Source: Zoogloeaceae bacterium (GTDB lineage: Bacteria > Pseudomonadota > Gammaproteobacteria > Burkholderiales > Rhodocyclaceae). From it: a stretch of 5,237 nt of DNA. The notes under the pieces are model-generated. The model did no database searches and had not been told where the DNA came from. It was given only the letters and a program-made list of their open reading frames with translations. Positions 4,310 through 5,237 of this stretch are shown piece by piece. Positions within the stretch are counted from its first letter, which is position 1; every line of letters begins with the position of its first letter. The translations under genes and the position numbers were made by a program. The stretch is taken from positions 1 through 5,237 of the forward strand of contig JAISSL010000124.1 of NCBI GenBank assembly GCA_031273145.1. The letters are read 5' to 3'.

Positions 4310-4681
4310 TCAGTCGGCCGTTTTGCCCGCCAGATTGCAAAGCGCCTGCAATTCCTTGTCCGCGCTTTTGTTGATGCGGGCTTCGAGCGCGTCGTAACGC
4401 TCAATCAGTTGGTGTCCGAGGGGCGTCAGCACCGCGCCGCCGCCGCCTTTTCCGCCTGCCGCCGTTTCGATGACCGGGTTGCCAAATCCCCGGTTCAAGG
4501 TGTCAATCAGGAGCCACGCGCGTTTGTAGGGCAGCCCAAGCGAGCGGGCGGCGGCGGAAATGGAACGCATCGCGTCGACCTCGCGCAACAGGTCAATCTT
4601 GCCGGGGCCAATGTTGATGGCTTTTCCAATGTAGATGCGGGGACGCACCAGATGTTTGAGTCTATTGATTGAAGGTTTCAT
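4310..4681 (-). CDS. ModE-like single-domain winged-helix regulator
   Basis: A 123-residue protein corresponding to the N-terminal DNA-binding domain of ModE (COG2005-type). After a basic lead, IDLLREVDAMRSISAAARSL and GLPYKRAWLLIDTLNR (about 29-64) form the helix-turn-helix. ETAAGGKGGGGAVLTPLG (72-89) is the glycine-rich wing that is diagnostic for the family, and a helix QLIERYDALEARI follows at 91-103. The molybdate-binding TOBE/Mop domains of full-length ModE (~260 aa) are absent, so it either works without direct molybdate sensing or relies on another protein. E. coli ModE represses modABC and activates Mo-enzyme genes. Here the obvious target is the palindrome at 4230-4253 before the downstream operon. 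No strong ribosome site precedes the ATG. Confidence 0.88.
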   Translation of the reverse strand: MKPSINRLKHLVRPRIYIGKAINIGPGKIDLLREVDAMRSISAAARSLGLPYKRAWLLIDTLNRGFGNPVIETAAGGKGGGGAVLTPLGHQLIERYDALEARINKSADKELQALCNLAGKTAD

Positions 4682-4799
4682 ATCTACAGACTATCAGAAA
4701 AATGAATGTCTTGCAGCCTGTCCCCTCGCTACGCCATTTCCCGCAAAGGCGGGAAGAGGGCGCAGGCGATTGTAAAAATCCAGAGGGCAGGGCGTTTTT
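4682..4799. other. Intergenic gap with a GCGGGAA-type hairpin
   Basis: TTCCCGC (4738-4744), loop AAAG and GCGGGAA (4749-4755) form a perfect 7-bp stem. The core resembles the widespread ATTCCCGC...GCGGGAAT intergenic repeats of proteobacteria (dRS3-like). No T-run follows on either strand, so it is not a clear terminator for the membrane-protein gene. No convincing promoter for the ModE-like gene is visible; GATAGT at 4695-4690 is a weak -10 candidate. Confidence 0.4.
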
Positions 4800-5237
4800 T
4801 CATGTTGCGTTGCTGTCGTTACGGTCTGGTAATGGAATCCATACAAAGTATATCCCGGCAACAGACATCCATCCCAAAATTCCGAGCGCCGTCATCCGTT
4901 GCGCCGTTCCTGCTTCAAGCACGCCGATATTCCCGAAAGAAAGTGCCATCAGCGCGAACAGTAACGCCGCCAAGGAGAACCAGCGGAACCATCCGAAAGT
5001 CTCTTGCCTGAAGGCGATAAACATTGAAGCCGCCAGCGCCACAAACGCGATAAAGATGCTGACGATGTGCAGTGTCGGAGCGTGTTCCAACGTTACGATA
5101 CCCGCCACAGCAAAGGAGACCGACGATATTATGAGAAGGTAATAGAAAAGCGGTCTTACGAATGAAGCGTCGTAACGCTTGCTCTCAAAACAGGGAACCA
5201 GGCTTATGCTACCGAAAGCAAGCGCCCAAAAAGCGAA
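4800..5237 (-). CDS. Multi-pass inner-membrane protein, N-terminus beyond the window
   Basis: The frame is open from the window edge to a TGA at 4800-4802, giving at least 145 residues with no start needed inside the window. An internal GTG at 5106-5108 lies within a hydrophobic segment and is not a plausible start. Five hydrophobic segments are visible, numbered from the edge: about 1-17 (ending VPCF), 29-51 (RPLFYYLLIISSVSFAVAG), 57-76 (HIVSIFIAFVALAASMFIAF), 83-102, and 113-135 (ILGWMSVAGIYFVWIPLP). A short polar loop ESKRYDASFVRP joins the first two. This resembles DUF998-like membrane proteins, but I cannot assign the family. The spacing to the ModE-like gene is 118 bp and no functional link is evident. 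Confidence 0.75.
   Translation of the reverse strand, partial: FAFWALAFGSISLVPCFESKRYDASFVRPLFYYLLIISSVSFAVAGIVTLEHAPTLHIVSIFIAFVALAASMFIAFRQETFGWFRWFSLAALLFALMALSFGNIGVLEAGTAQRMTALGILGWMSVAGIYFVWIPLPDRNDSNAT

Noticed and set aside
1111..4813. A 14-bp match, TCATGTTGCGTTGC, at 1111-1124 and 4800-4813, each preceded by a T-run
   Set aside because: The match does not extend beyond the T-run, and the second copy is simply the end of the membrane-protein gene; I see no shared flanking structure.

Overview
The window looks like an accessory stretch of a moderately GC-rich proteobacterial chromosome. I would guess a facultatively anaerobic, respiratory betaproteobacterium. The reasons are a TonB-type protein, a ModE-type regulator, a perfect FNR/ANR-type operator, a HigBA-type toxin-antitoxin pair and the general codon style. 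The lineage is an inference. Apart from one gene near the left end, everything I can call as coding lies on the minus strand.

Left end (1-1397). The window opens inside a TCAG tetranucleotide microsatellite of at least 23 copies. A GC-rich hairpin, an intrinsic terminator (154-190) and another small hairpin follow. Then comes the only plus-strand gene, a markedly AT-rich class I SAM methyltransferase (269-1033) of the kind found in surface-glycan clusters. Positions 1034-1397 hold short inverted repeats but no gene I can support.

Middle left (1398-2011, minus strand). This is a graveyard. It holds a TonB with its N-terminal anchor but no C-terminal receptor-binding domain, two short coding-looking fragments, and a 3'-end fragment of a methyltransferase. 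That fragment duplicates the end of the intact methyltransferase at 2715-3518.

Middle (2012-2699, minus strand). An intact HigB-like toxin and HigA/XRE antitoxin operon sits exactly between the two copies of the methyltransferase 3' end, as if it had entered at the end of that gene.

Right (2715-4681, minus strand). A compact molybdenum-linked unit: a single-domain ModE-like regulator, a regulatory interval, a DUF2478-type protein, and a class I methyltransferase starting one base after the DUF2478 stop. The regulatory interval carries a perfect FNR box, a plausible -10, a 24-bp ModE-type operator just past the inferred start site, and an 18-bp hairpin with a T6 tail ahead of the best DUF2478 start. 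The simplest reading is an anaerobically activated, molybdate/ModE-repressed operon with a possible leader attenuator. Its two products have no established function that I know of.

Right edge (4800-5237, minus strand). A multi-pass inner-membrane protein whose reading frame stays open to the window end, so its N-terminus is missing.
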